Source: Microbacterium sp. USTB-Y
GTDB taxonomy: Bacteria > Actinomycetota > Actinomycetes > Actinomycetales > Microbacteriaceae
Direction of reading: 5' to 3'
Assembly: GCF_023703415.1 (NCBI RefSeq)
Contig: NZ_JAGMTU010000003.1
Location: 434,001 to 498,000 of the forward strand
DNA: 64,000 nt
A program made the translations under genes and the position numbers. Numbering within the stretch: position 1 is the first letter of the stretch; the number at the start of each line of letters is the position of its first letter. Below, piece after piece: positions 8,655 to 19,351 of this stretch. The notes under the pieces are model-generated. The model was not told the origin of the DNA. It saw nothing but the letters and a program-made list of their open reading frames with translations, and made no database searches.

Positions 8655-10400
8655 ATGAGCCAGCCCCGTGCCGCCACCGCGGCGACCTCCGCGATCCGCT
8701 CCGCCCGCGACCTGCTGCTCGCGCATGCGAACGACTACACCCGGGCGCGCGCCGTCTTCCACTGGCCCGAGCTGCGCACCTTCAACTTCGCGCTGGAGTG
8801 GTTCGACGTGGTGGCCGGCGAGACGCCGAACCGCCCGGCCGTGCAGATCGTGTCCGCCGATCTCACCAGCCGGACCTGGACGTACGGAGAGCTGGCGCGG
8901 CGGTCCGACCAGGTGGCGAACTGGCTGCACGGGCTCGGGATCCGCCGCGGCGACCATGTGATCGTGATGCTCGGCAACACGATCGACCTGTGGGAGACCA
9001 TGCTCGGTCTCACCAAGCTCGGCGCGGTCGCGATCCCGACCTCGACGCTGCTCTCGCCCGCGGATCTGGCCTACCGGGCGGAGAAGGGCGAGGCCCGCGG
9101 CATCGTGACCCTCGGATCCCTCGCGGACCGCGTCGCCGGCCTGCCCGCCGGCATCGTGCGCATCGCCGTGCCCGATGCCCCCGGTGCGCCCGCACCCGAC
9201 GGCTGGCACGACTTCGCCGACTCCCACGGCGCCTCGGACGACTTCGAGCCCGACGGCCCCACCCCCGCGGGCGATACCAGCCTGCTCTACTTCACCTCGG
9301 GAACCACGAGCCGGCCCAAGCTCGTGCAGCACACGCACGTCTCCTACCCGGTCGGGCACCTCTCGACCATGTGGTGGCTGGGCGTGCGCGAGGGCGACGT
9401 GCACCTCAACATCTCCTCGCCGGGCTGGGCGAAGCACGCATGGTCGAGCTTCTACTCGCCGTTCCTCGCCGAGGCCACCGTGTTCGTCTACAACTACGAC
9501 CGCTTCGACGCGAACACCCTCATGGAGGTCATGGAGCAGCACCATGTCACGACCTTCTGCGCACCGCCGACCGTCTGGCGGATGCTGATCCAGGCCGACC
9601 TGGGCCGGCTCCCGCACCCGCCGCGTGAGCTCGTCGGCGCGGGTGAGCCGCTGAACCCCGAGGTGATCGGGCGCGTGCGCGACGCCTGGGGCGGCACCAT
9701 CCGCGACGGCTTCGGGCAGACCGAGATGACCGCCTGCGTGGGCAACTCGCCGGGGCAGGTCGTGAAGGACGGATCCATGGGTCGCCCGCTGCCCGGGTAT
9801 CCGGTGGTCCTCGTGGATCCGGTCACGGGCGCCCGCGTCGACGGCGATGCCGACGGCGTGGCCGAGGGCGAGATCTGCCTCGACCTCGCCGAGCGCCCGC
9901 TCGGGCTCATGGCCGGGTACTACGCGGATCCCGAGGCGACCGCACGCTCGCGCGAGGGCGGCTTCCACCACACGGGCGACATCGCCACCCGCGACGCCGA
10001 GGGGTACCTGACCTATGTCGGCCGTGCGGACGACGTGTTCAAGGCATCCGACTACAAGATCTCGCCGTTCGAGCTCGAGTCGGTGCTGCTCGAGCACCCC
10101 GACGTGGTGGAGGCGGCCGTCGTGCCGAGCCCGGATCCGACCCGCCTCGCGGTGCCGAAGGCGTACGTGCTGCTGACGGCGGCCGCGCACGACGACCTCA
10201 CGGCGACCGCGGGCTCGATCTTCGCCTATGCGCGCGGCCAGCTCTCCCCGCACCTGTGGGTGCGCATCATCGAGTTCGTGCCGGAGCTGCCCAAGACGAT
10301 CTCGGGCAAGATCCGCCGGGTGGACCTGCGCGCCCGCGAGGCCGAGCGCATCGCGAACGGCGACGAGTCCGGTCAGCACCACGACCGCGACCACCGCTGA
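8655..10400 (+). CDS. AMP-forming acyl-CoA synthetase (medium-chain/acetyl type)
   Basis: The 581-residue protein activates a carboxylic acid with ATP and CoA. The phosphate-binding loop YFTSGTTSRPK is at residues 212-222, followed by FGQTEMT, the hinge FHHTGDIATRDAEGYLTYVGR and the C-terminal lysine motif KTISGKIRR. Order and spacing fit the ACSM/acetyl-CoA-synthetase group rather than FadD. The ATG at 8655 gives the usual N-terminus; GAAGAT lies 6 nt upstream. It stands alone, divergent from manA and convergent with the VOC gene. The fatty acid used cannot be deduced. Confidence 0.9.
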   Translation: MSQPRAATAATSAIRSARDLLLAHANDYTRARAVFHWPELRTFNFALEWFDVVAGETPNRPAVQIVSADLTSRTWTYGELARRSDQVANWLHGLGIRRGDHVIVMLGNTIDLWETMLGLTKLGAVAIPTSTLLSPADLAYRAEKGEARGIVTLGSLADRVAGLPAGIVRIAVPDAPGAPAPDGWHDFADSHGASDDFEPDGPTPAGDTSLLYFTSGTTSRPKLVQHTHVSYPVGHLSTMWWLGVREGDVHLNISSPGWAKHAWSSFYSPFLAEATVFVYNYDRFDANTLMEVMEQHHVTTFCAPPTVWRMLIQADLGRLPHPPRELVGAGEPLNPEVIGRVRDAWGGTIRDGFGQTEMTACVGNSPGQVVKDGSMGRPLPGYPVVLVDPVTGARVDGDADGVAEGEICLDLAERPLGLMAGYYADPEATARSREGGFHHTGDIATRDAEGYLTYVGRADDVFKASDYKISPFELESVLLEHPDVVEAAVVPSPDPTRLAVPKAYVLLTAAAHDDLTATAGSIFAYARGQLSPHLWVRIIEFVPELPKTISGKIRRVDLRAREAERIANGDESGQHHDRDHR

Positions 10401-10435
10401 GGCTCAGCCGTCGGATCGGGACGCGCGGATCCGGC

Positions 10436-11338
10436 TCAGAGATCGGCGATGACGATGCGCCCCATCCGCATGAGGTGCTCGTAGGCGTTCGGCCGCTGCA
10501 TCAGCTCGCCGAGGTTCGCCGGCACGACCTGCCAGCTCACGCCGAAGCGGTCGACGAGCCAGCCGCACTGCTCGGCCTCGGGCACGGCGCTCAGCGCGTC
10601 CCAGATCCGGTCGAGCTCGTCCTGCCCGTCGCAGTCGACCTGCAGTGAGAACCCGGGTGTGAACGTGAAATCCCGGTCGACCGGAGAGTCGAAGGCCGCG
10701 AAGCGCTGCCCGGCGAGCTGGAACTCGGAGTAGACGATCGGCTCGTCGATGTGCGGGGATTCGGTGACGGGGTACTCGACCTGGCGGGTGATGCCCGCGG
10801 GCGGCATCAGCTCGCCGTACAGCGCGATCGCCTCCAGCGACCTGTTCCGCACGGGTCCGCCGAACACGAGCATCGGAGTGATCAGCGGCGCGGGCTCGGC
10901 GTCCCGATCCATCAGCTTCAGCTGCCAGCTCACCCCGTAGCGGTCCTCGACCCAGCCGTACAGGCCGCTGAAGAAGTACTCGCCGATGTCCATGAGCACG
11001 AGGCCGTCCTCGGCGAGCCGCGTCCAGGTGCGGTTGATCCAGGCGCGGGCGGCATCATCGCCACCGAAGCGGCGCGGATCCACGCTCACCAGGAAGGACG
11101 TCGCCGGGTTCGGGGCGAACTCGGATCCGGCGTTGATGAGAGTGATCCGATAGCCGTCGATCGACACGTCGACGGTGAGCGCCTGCCCGGCGAACGCGCG
11201 CTGGAACTCCGGCAGACCGTGGTCGGGGTAGCGCGCGACGACCCGCGAGGTGGTGCGGTCGAACACCGAGGCGTAGAAGACCCCCGCCTCCTCGGCGGTG
11301 TGGTCGCACCAGATGTTGGGGGTGATCCGCTGGGTCAT
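10436..11338 (-). CDS. Tandem VOC-domain protein (PhnB-like)
   Basis: The 300-residue protein consists of two PhnB-type vicinal-oxygen-chelate domains of about 150 residues. Each starts with a strand-turn motif (ITPNIWCDHTAEEAGVFYAS and ITPMLVFGG...ALYGEL) and ends with a copy of DRYGVSWQLK / DRFGVSWQVVP. The family is often annotated 3-demethylubiquinone-9 3-methyltransferase by mistake; it has no methyltransferase fold and its ligand is unknown. The ATG at 11338 was chosen because the region upstream to 11548 is Arg-rich and non-coding in character. Confidence 0.86.
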   Translation of the reverse strand: MTQRITPNIWCDHTAEEAGVFYASVFDRTTSRVVARYPDHGLPEFQRAFAGQALTVDVSIDGYRITLINAGSEFAPNPATSFLVSVDPRRFGGDDAARAWINRTWTRLAEDGLVLMDIGEYFFSGLYGWVEDRYGVSWQLKLMDRDAEPAPLITPMLVFGGPVRNRSLEAIALYGELMPPAGITRQVEYPVTESPHIDEPIVYSEFQLAGQRFAAFDSPVDRDFTFTPGFSLQVDCDGQDELDRIWDALSAVPEAEQCGWLVDRFGVSWQVVPANLGELMQRPNAYEHLMRMGRIVIADL

Positions 11339-11575
11339 TGGGGAAGCTCCTCGCACGCCGATGGTCCCGCCAGATCTCCAGAGTGCGCGACCCCGCTCCC
11401 CCACCGCAAGCGCCTGGCGGACATCCGTCGCTCGCCGTCGTGATTCCGCCCGTCGATCGCGCGCCGGCGCCCGCCGTCGCCCCGGCTCGCGGCACCGGTG
11501 CAACCCCCGGCGGCCGGCAGCCGCGCGACGAGCTCCTCGCCCCGGCACCGCGACCCCGCGGTCAGGCGTGCAGCG
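11339..11575. other. Gene-free gap between the VOC and MATE genes
   Basis: This 237-bp GC-rich stretch has open frames but Arg/Pro-rich translations without recognisable starts or motifs. It must hold the promoter of the VOC gene. I see no clear repeat or operator. Confidence 0.5.
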
Positions 11576-13048
11576 TCAGCGGCGTCCGACCTTGAGGCGC
11601 GCCCTTCTCCTCACCACGGGAACGGGGGCGGTGAAGACCCCGTCGACCACCATGGATCCGTCGGTCGGACCGACCACGGGGATCGCCGTGGTCGGGGTGA
11701 CCTCCACGGGGTCGACCGGCATGGCGGCGAGCTGCCGGTGCGCCTTCACGTACGCGGGGATGAGCAGCGCGGCGGCGCCGAACCACGCGAGCGGATTGCT
11801 CAGCGCGACGCCGGGGTACCCGATGAGCGCTCCCAGCACGACGGCGGCGCCGACGCGCATCACGAGCTCGATCACTCCGGTGATGGTCGGGATCAGGGTG
11901 TGGCCGAGCCCCTGCAGCACGCCGCGCAGCACGAACAGCACGCCCAGCGCGGTGTAGGTGAACCCGTTGATCAGGAGCATGAGCGCGGCCAGACGCACGA
12001 CCTCGTCGGATCCGTCTCCGATGAAGACCCGCACCATCGAGGATCCGAAGAGCACCAGCAGCGCGCCGAGCACGACCGCGGTGATCACGGCCATCCAGAT
12101 CGCCTGGGTCACGCCGCGGCGGATGCGGTCGGGGCGGCGTCCGCCCAGGTTCTGCGCGGCGTACATCGACGCGGCGAGCCCGATCGACGAGAGGAACGCC
12201 ACGGCGATGCTGTCCACCCGGGACGCCGTCGTGTAGGCGGCGACCGCGTCGGCGCCGAGCATGTTCAGCGCCACCTGCACCGTGATGGTGCCGATCGCGA
12301 TGATCGAGGCCTGGAATCCCATCGGGAGTCCGAGGCGCAGGTGCTCCGCGATGTCGGCACGGGTCACCCGCCAGTCGGCGCGGTGCACGTGCAGGACGGG
12401 CAGCTTGCGCCACACGTACACGAGACAGAGCGCGACCGAGACGCCTTGGGCCACGACGGTGGCCCAGGCGGCCCCTGCGACGCCCCACTCGAACGTGCCG
12501 ACCATGAGGATCACGAGCACGATGTTCAGCGCGCAGGAGACCGTGAGGAAGACCAGGGGCGTCCGCGAGTCGCCGATCGCCCTGATGACCGCCGAGAGGT
12601 AGTTGAAGAACATCACGGTGCTGCCGCCGATGAAGGTCACCTGCGTGAACACCGTTGCCTCCGGGAGCAGCGCCTCGGGCGTCTGCAGCAGCCGGAGCAG
12701 CGGTTCGGTGACCAGCGGGGCGCCGATCGTGATGACGATGCTGGTGGCGGCGGTGAGCAGCGTGCCGGTGGCGACCGAACGCCGCACCGCGGCGTGGTCC
12801 CCCGCGCCGAACGACTGCGCGGTCGGGATGGCGAAACCGCTCGACAGACCCCAGGCGAAGCCGATGAGGAGGAAGATCAGGCTGCCCGTCGCGCCCACGG
12901 CCGCCAGCGAGTCCACGCCGAGGTGGCGTCCGACCACGATCGCATCGGCGAACTGGTACAGCTGCTGGACGACGTTGCCGATCAGCAGAGGGACGGCGAA
13001 CGCGAGGATGACGCGCCAGGGGCGGCCTGTGATCAGGGAGACGGCCAT
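11576..13048 (-). CDS. MATE-family efflux transporter
   Basis: The 490-residue protein has twelve hydrophobic segments arranged as two six-helix halves. It opens with the MATE pattern ILAFAVPLLIGNVVQQLYQF and DAIVVGRHLG, and each half contains the characteristic Gln- and Gly-rich first helix. MATE pumps export drugs or metabolites using Na+ or H+ gradients. The C-terminus is a short basic tail. The ATG at 13048 has GAAGAG about 8 nt upstream. It appears monocistronic; substrate unknown. Confidence 0.92.
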   Translation of the reverse strand: MAVSLITGRPWRVILAFAVPLLIGNVVQQLYQFADAIVVGRHLGVDSLAAVGATGSLIFLLIGFAWGLSSGFAIPTAQSFGAGDHAAVRRSVATGTLLTAATSIVITIGAPLVTEPLLRLLQTPEALLPEATVFTQVTFIGGSTVMFFNYLSAVIRAIGDSRTPLVFLTVSCALNIVLVILMVGTFEWGVAGAAWATVVAQGVSVALCLVYVWRKLPVLHVHRADWRVTRADIAEHLRLGLPMGFQASIIAIGTITVQVALNMLGADAVAAYTTASRVDSIAVAFLSSIGLAASMYAAQNLGGRRPDRIRRGVTQAIWMAVITAVVLGALLVLFGSSMVRVFIGDGSDEVVRLAALMLLINGFTYTALGVLFVLRGVLQGLGHTLIPTITGVIELVMRVGAAVVLGALIGYPGVALSNPLAWFGAAALLIPAYVKAHRQLAAMPVDPVEVTPTTAIPVVGPTDGSMVVDGVFTAPVPVVRRRARLKVGRR

Positions 13049-13421
13049 GAGGAGACTCTTCGGGCGAGGATCGGCGGGGGACGAAGCAAGGCTCCCCGTG
13101 ATCGGTCACGGCGAGCCGTCTCCATCGTATCGAATCGATTCGGAGAAGCGAAGAGAACATCCGATCTTTTTCCAGGATCGGCGGGCGCCGCGGCGGTCGC
13201 ATGGTCCCGCTCCGTTCCCGTCGCCCGCCCTTCCGTTCCCGTCGCAAATAATGTCGTTCGGCAGCGCCCTGAGCGACATTTTTTGCGACGGGAACAGAGC
13301 GGGGCGGGCAGACCGGGTGTCCGACCGCCGGTGCCGCGGGCGGGGGCCGGCGCCGGAGGCCGGCTGTGGCCGGCCGGGGGCGTCGCCGGCCACAGCCGCA
13401 GGTCGGCCGCCCGCGCGATCC
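13049..13421. other. Gene-free region upstream of the MATE gene
   Basis: This 373-bp gap holds the MATE promoter region, AT-richer near 13130-13175 (CGAATCGATTCGGAG, containing the palindrome CGAATCGATTCG at about 13132-13143, a possible operator), the 63-bp inverted repeat at 13234-13296 and a G/C-rich stretch with GGCCGGC runs. I see no gene. Confidence 0.5.
13234..13296. repeat. Intergenic inverted repeat with 23-nt arms
   Basis: Arms at 13234-13256 and 13274-13296 contain CCCGTCGCAAATAATGTCG and its near-perfect inverse (one internal mismatch, plus the outermost base), around a 17-base spacer. It is AT-richer than its surroundings. Confidence 0.78.
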
Positions 13422-16041
<2,620 letters not shown>

Positions 16042-16045
<4 letters not shown>

Positions 16046-16569
16046 TCAGCGTTCAGCTCCGCACGACGCTCCACATCCGCGGGGTTACCGACTTGAATCT
16101 TCGCGCCGAGACTGGCACGGTGCAGCTCGCGCAATGCGGCTCGGCGCTCAGCACGGAAGGTCGCCTGGTAGGCGACCAAGTCCTCCAGTTGGACACGACG
16201 GTGACGGCCGGGCTTGTCGTACGCGATCTCGCCGGCCTCCAGGAGTCGGACCAGCGTCGGGCGACTGATTCCCAAGAAATCCGCGGCCTGTTGCGTCGTC
16301 ATGGACATGCCCTGCGGCACTATCGTGATGCCCTCACCCGCCGCGAGCGCGTTCGTCACCTGGTCGAGGATGCGAAAGATCTCATCCGGGATGGGACGGG
16401 CATCGCCCTGAGGATCGACGAGCGCAGCCTTGGACGAACTCTGCACGAGGAAGACCTCGAGCTCGCGCATCAACTCGGCAAAATCGAGAATCTCCTCGCG
16501 AGCGTCCGCCTCAGGGAGGTAGGTCTGCGCCTTTCGGGCACCGCGTGGCACGCCAGTTGAGGTACTCAT
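16042..16569 (-). CDS. HTH (excisionase/MerR-like) protein, probable antitoxin
   Basis: The 175-residue protein has a helical N-terminal half and a HTH_17/excisionase-type DNA-binding domain at about 91-135 (MTTQQAADFLGISRPTLVRL, then KPGRHRRVQLEDL). It overlaps the PIN gene and is placed first, as expected for an autoregulating antitoxin. The ATG at 16569 is preferred: TAGGTT lies 7 nt upstream (16577-16582), suggesting a leaderless transcript. It is more than twice the size of VapB antitoxins. Tandem TGTTCGA repeats in the promoter region are candidate operators. Confidence 0.82.
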
Positions 16570-16583
16570 AGCAACCAACCTAC

Positions 16584-16608
16584 TCGAACAAAACGAAAAA
16601 ATCGAACA
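16584..16608 (-). promoter_or_regulatory. AT-rich promoter with direct repeats ahead of the toxin-antitoxin pair
   Basis: On the minus strand TGTTCGA occurs twice (16602-16608 and 16584-16590), 18 bp apart, within an unusually A/T-rich stretch for this genome. The spacing places both on similar DNA faces just upstream of the TAGGTT hexamer, so they could be autorepression sites. Confidence 0.5.
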
Positions 16609-16622
16609 TTCGGGACTCGTCG

Positions 16623-17123
16623 CTACGCCCGGTCCTCGCGCCGCGCCCCCTCGGCACGGGGGTGATCGGCGAACCCGCGGTGCACGTCGGGGTCGATGCC
16701 GTGCGCGGCGGCGAGCCGGGCGACGAGGGCGGCGAACGCCTCGCGCTCGGCGGGATCGAGGGGCCCGAGGATGTCGGCGTTCTGCTGCTCGGCCGCCGTG
16801 CGCAGCCCCTGCAGCGCGGCGCGCCCCGCGTCGGTGAGATCGAGCCGGTGGTGACGACGGTCGTCGGGATCGCGGGTGCGGGAGACGAGTCCGGCGTGCT
16901 CGAGGGCGTCGACGAGCACCACCACGCGACTGGGCACGGCCCCGAGGCGGTCGGCGAGCGCGCGCTGGCTGAGACCGGGACTGCGCGCCAGGATGCGCAG
17001 CGCACCGGCAGTCGCCGGGGTGAGGCCGGCCGGCTTGACGAGCTCGGCGAAGCGCGCGGCGGCGAAGGATCCGAGCTGCGAGAGGAGGAAGCCCGTGCGC
17101 TCGGGGCGGCGAGGGGTGTCCAT
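16623..17123 (-). CDS. MarR-family transcriptional regulator
   Basis: The 166-residue protein is a winged-helix regulator with GLSQRALADRLG as the recognition-helix region and the MarR wing signature SRTRDPDDRRHHRLDLTDAGRA. The ATG at 17123 has TAAGCT exactly 6 nt upstream (17130-17135), so a leaderless start is likely; a GTG immediately before is the alternative. It is divergent from the membrane protein/SDR operon with only 53 bp between, so it probably controls that operon and itself. Confidence 0.92.
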   Translation of the reverse strand: MDTPRRPERTGFLLSQLGSFAAARFAELVKPAGLTPATAGALRILARSPGLSQRALADRLGAVPSRVVVLVDALEHAGLVSRTRDPDDRRHHRLDLTDAGRAALQGLRTAAEQQNADILGPLDPAEREAFAALVARLAAAHGIDPDVHRGFADHPRAEGARREDRA

Positions 17124-17140
17124 CACCTCAGCTTAGTCCC

Positions 17141-17180
17141 TTGACAGAATGATTCATACCATGCATCGTTTGTTGTATGA
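17141..17180. promoter_or_regulatory. MarR intergenic promoter and operator
   Basis: TTGACA (17141-17146) is followed after 17 bp by CATCGT (17164-17169) and, 7 nt later, by the ATG at 17177, forming a complete leaderless promoter. TCATAC (17154-17159) and GTATGA (17175-17180) form an inverted repeat spanning the -10 and start codon, a sensible site for MarR repression. Confidence 0.65.
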
Positions 17181-17887
17181 CCGATTCTTCGCAGCGCCCC
17201 CGTCGCCCTGGTGGACCTCCCCTGGGCCCGCTCGCGATCGTGACGTTCGCCCTCACGATCGCCGGCGTCGTCACCCTCATCGCGGGCACCGGATCCGCTC
17301 CCGCGCCGTTCGCACCGGCCGGCGACGTCGCGGCCTGGTACGCGGCGCACGCGCTGCCGATCCGCATCGCGGCGACGCTGCAGCTCGGCGCGGCCGTGCC
17401 GCTGGGGATCCTCGCCGCCTCCGTCTACGCGCGGCAGCTCCGGCTCGGCGTGCGGGTGCCCGGACCGGTGATCGGACTGTACGGCGGCATCGCGGCCTCG
17501 CTGCTGCTGCTCCTCTCGGCCCTCGTGACCTGGTCGCTCGCCTCCGGATCCTCCCTCGGGGATCCGGGCTCCGTCGCGGCGCTCGGCCGCCTCGCGTTCG
17601 GGCTCGGCGGCGTCGGATACGCGGTGGGCATGGGCCTGCTCATCGCGGGCATCGCCGTCCCCGCCTACATCCTGCGCCTCCTGCCGCGGTGGCTCGCCCT
17701 CGCGGGGCTCGTCATCGCCGCCGCGGGCGAGGTGTCGTTCCTCTCGCTCGTGCTGGATCCGCTGCAGGTCCTTCTTCCGATCGTCCGGTTCGGCGGCGGC
17801 GCCTGGCTCATCGCCGCGGCGTTCCTCCTCCCCCGCGATCGCCCTCGCCGCGATCCGCGCCTGGCAGGCCGGGAGGACAGGTCATGA
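17177..17887 (+). CDS. Membrane protein, DUF4386-like
   Basis: The 236-residue protein has a short basic N-terminus and about six hydrophobic helices, with the loop WYAAHALPIRIAATLQLGAA reminiscent of DUF4386-type proteins. Function of that family is unknown. It is the first gene of an operon with the SDR (4-bp ATGA overlap) and is divergent from marR. It lacks a Shine-Dalgarno; a leaderless promoter ends 7 nt upstream. Confidence 0.75.
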   Translation: MTDSSQRPRRPGGPPLGPLAIVTFALTIAGVVTLIAGTGSAPAPFAPAGDVAAWYAAHALPIRIAATLQLGAAVPLGILAASVYARQLRLGVRVPGPVIGLYGGIAASLLLLLSALVTWSLASGSSLGDPGSVAALGRLAFGLGGVGYAVGMGLLIAGIAVPAYILRLLPRWLALAGLVIAAAGEVSFLSLVLDPLQVLLPIVRFGGGAWLIAAAFLLPRDRPRRDPRLAGREDRS

Positions 17888-18609
17888 GCTGTGCGATCGT
17901 GGTCGGCGCGAACGGGGGGATCGGCGGAGCGGTCGCACGGCGGCTCGCCGGCGAAGGGCACCGGATGCTCCTCGTGGCACGCCGGGCGGAGCCGCTCGAC
18001 GCCCTCGCCGCGGAGCTGCGGACGACCGGGGTCGACGTGGCCGCGGGCGCCTTCGACGCCTCGATGGAGGGCGCGCTCGAGGAGTTCCTCTCCCGCGAAG
18101 CCCCCGATGGAATCCAGGTCGCCGTCAACAACCTCGGCGTCGCGCACCTGCCGCGCCCGCTCGGTGCGATCGACGATGCCGAGCTGGAGCACGTGCTCAC
18201 GGTGGACCTCCTGGGGCTGGCGCGGTGCCTGCGGGCCGAGCTCGCCGTCATCGGCGACGGCGGGGCGATCGTGAACGTCTCGTCCACCGCGGGCATCGGC
18301 GGGGCTCCGGGGATGTCGGCCTATGCGGCCGCCAAGCACGGCGTGGTCGGACTGACCCGCACCACGGCCCTCGACGAGGCCGCTGGCGGCGTGCGGGTCA
18401 ACGCCGTAGCCCCCGGCCCGATCGCCTCGGGCCGCGTGCTCACCCAGCCCGCGGAGGTGCGGGAGCACATCGGCCGGTTCGTGCCGATGCAGCGGATGGG
18501 GCGCCCCGAGGAGGTCGCGGAGGCGATCGCCTGGCTCGCGTCGCCGGCCGCCTCGTTCGTCACCGGCGCGGTCCTGCCCGTCGACGGCGGGAAGACCGCC
18601 GCGGCCTGA
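17884..18609 (+). CDS. Short-chain dehydrogenase/reductase (SDR)
   Basis: The 241-residue protein has the Rossmann motif GANGGIGGAVA near residue 8, NNLGVA in place of the NNAG motif, the catalytic Ser in NVSSTAGIGG, and YAAAKHG carrying Tyr and Lys. PVDGGKT at the C-terminus is normal for classical SDRs. It reduces or oxidises an unknown alcohol/ketone with NAD(P). Translation is coupled to the membrane protein upstream, implying that the product is membrane-linked or both respond to the same MarR ligand. Confidence 0.9.
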   Translation: MSCAIVVGANGGIGGAVARRLAGEGHRMLLVARRAEPLDALAAELRTTGVDVAAGAFDASMEGALEEFLSREAPDGIQVAVNNLGVAHLPRPLGAIDDAELEHVLTVDLLGLARCLRAELAVIGDGGAIVNVSSTAGIGGAPGMSAYAAAKHGVVGLTRTTALDEAAGGVRVNAVAPGPIASGRVLTQPAEVREHIGRFVPMQRMGRPEEVAEAIAWLASPAASFVTGAVLPVDGGKTAAA

Positions 18610-18743
18610 CCCACAGACCGCTCCTCGTCGTCACCCGCTGCGCGGGGTTCCTTCGGCGCGCCCGATCCCCCTGCCGGATCCACCCACCCGCTGGATCCGC
18701 TCTGCCCGAATCCCTCCCCGTCCGATCCGAAACGGAGACACCC

Positions 18744-19109
18744 ATGGATCCTCTGTCCCTGCTGCGCGAGTTCCTCGTGCTCGTGCACCTCGTGGGCTTC
18801 GCCCTGCTGCTCGGCGGCTGGGCCGCCCAGGCCGTGCGCCGGCGCTACGTCACCACGACCCTGTTCCGCACCGGGCTGGGGGTCATGATCGCGTCGGGCC
18901 TGATCCTCGCGATCCCCTTCCCCGCCGGGGCGCACCTGGACTACATCAAGCTCGGCGTGAAGCTCCTCGTCGCCCTGGCGATCGGCGGCGCGTTCGGCGT
19001 CGTCATCACCCGCGAGCGCGCGGGCCGACCGACCGCGGGGGCCTTCTGGACGATCGGTGCGCTTGCGGTGCTGAATGCGGGCATCGCGATCTTCTGGCAC
19101 GGCGCCTGA
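18744..19109 (+). CDS. Small membrane protein (121 aa)
   Basis: The 121-residue protein contains four hydrophobic helices with few charged residues; a Gly-rich loop HLVGFALLLGGWAAQ follows the first. It resembles small actinobacterial integral membrane proteins without assigned function. GGAG lies 7 nt before the ATG at 18744, within AACGGAGACACCC. It may be cotranscribed with the SDR 134 bp upstream and is convergent with copA. Confidence 0.75.
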   Translation: MDPLSLLREFLVLVHLVGFALLLGGWAAQAVRRRYVTTTLFRTGLGVMIASGLILAIPFPAGAHLDYIKLGVKLLVALAIGGAFGVVITRERAGRPTAGAFWTIGALAVLNAGIAIFWHGA

Positions 19110-19168
19110 CGCCCTCGGTCGAACTCGAGGCACGCGGGCCCGGCGGCCCGCAACCCGACGACTTCGCA

Positions 19169-19231
19169 CGGAGATGTACGCGTTCTTCGGATCCGTTCTC
19201 TGGATCCGTCCGAAGAAGGCGCACATCTCCG
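19169..19231. repeat. Intergenic inverted repeat ahead of copA 3' end
   Basis: CGGAGATGTACGCGTTCTTC at 19169-19188, continuing GGA, is matched in inverse orientation by 19209-19231 with two mismatches; the interior includes GGATCC twice. It lies between converging genes. Confidence 0.75.
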
Positions 19232-19299
19232 CCGCAAAGTACCGGGCTGCCCCGTCCGGGAGCGACTCAGAGGCCCCGGGTCGAACCCGTCGCAGCGCC

Positions 19300-19351
19300 C
19301 GGCTCAGCGGAACCGGCGCAGCCTGCGGCTCAGCGGAACCGGCGCAGCCTC
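19300..19351. repeat. 26-bp tandem duplication over the copA stop codon
   Basis: The same 26 bases (starting CGGCTCAGCGGAACC) occur at 19300-19325 and 19326-19351, differing only at the last base. The first used stop codon of copA is in the second copy (19330-19332), so the distal copy is now untranslated. Confidence 0.85.

Noticed and set aside
11338..11595. Short plus-strand frame in the VOC-MATE gap
   Set aside because: Its Pro/Ala/Arg-rich translation has no ribosome-binding site or domain and overlaps the MATE gene end; it looks like GC-driven open frame.
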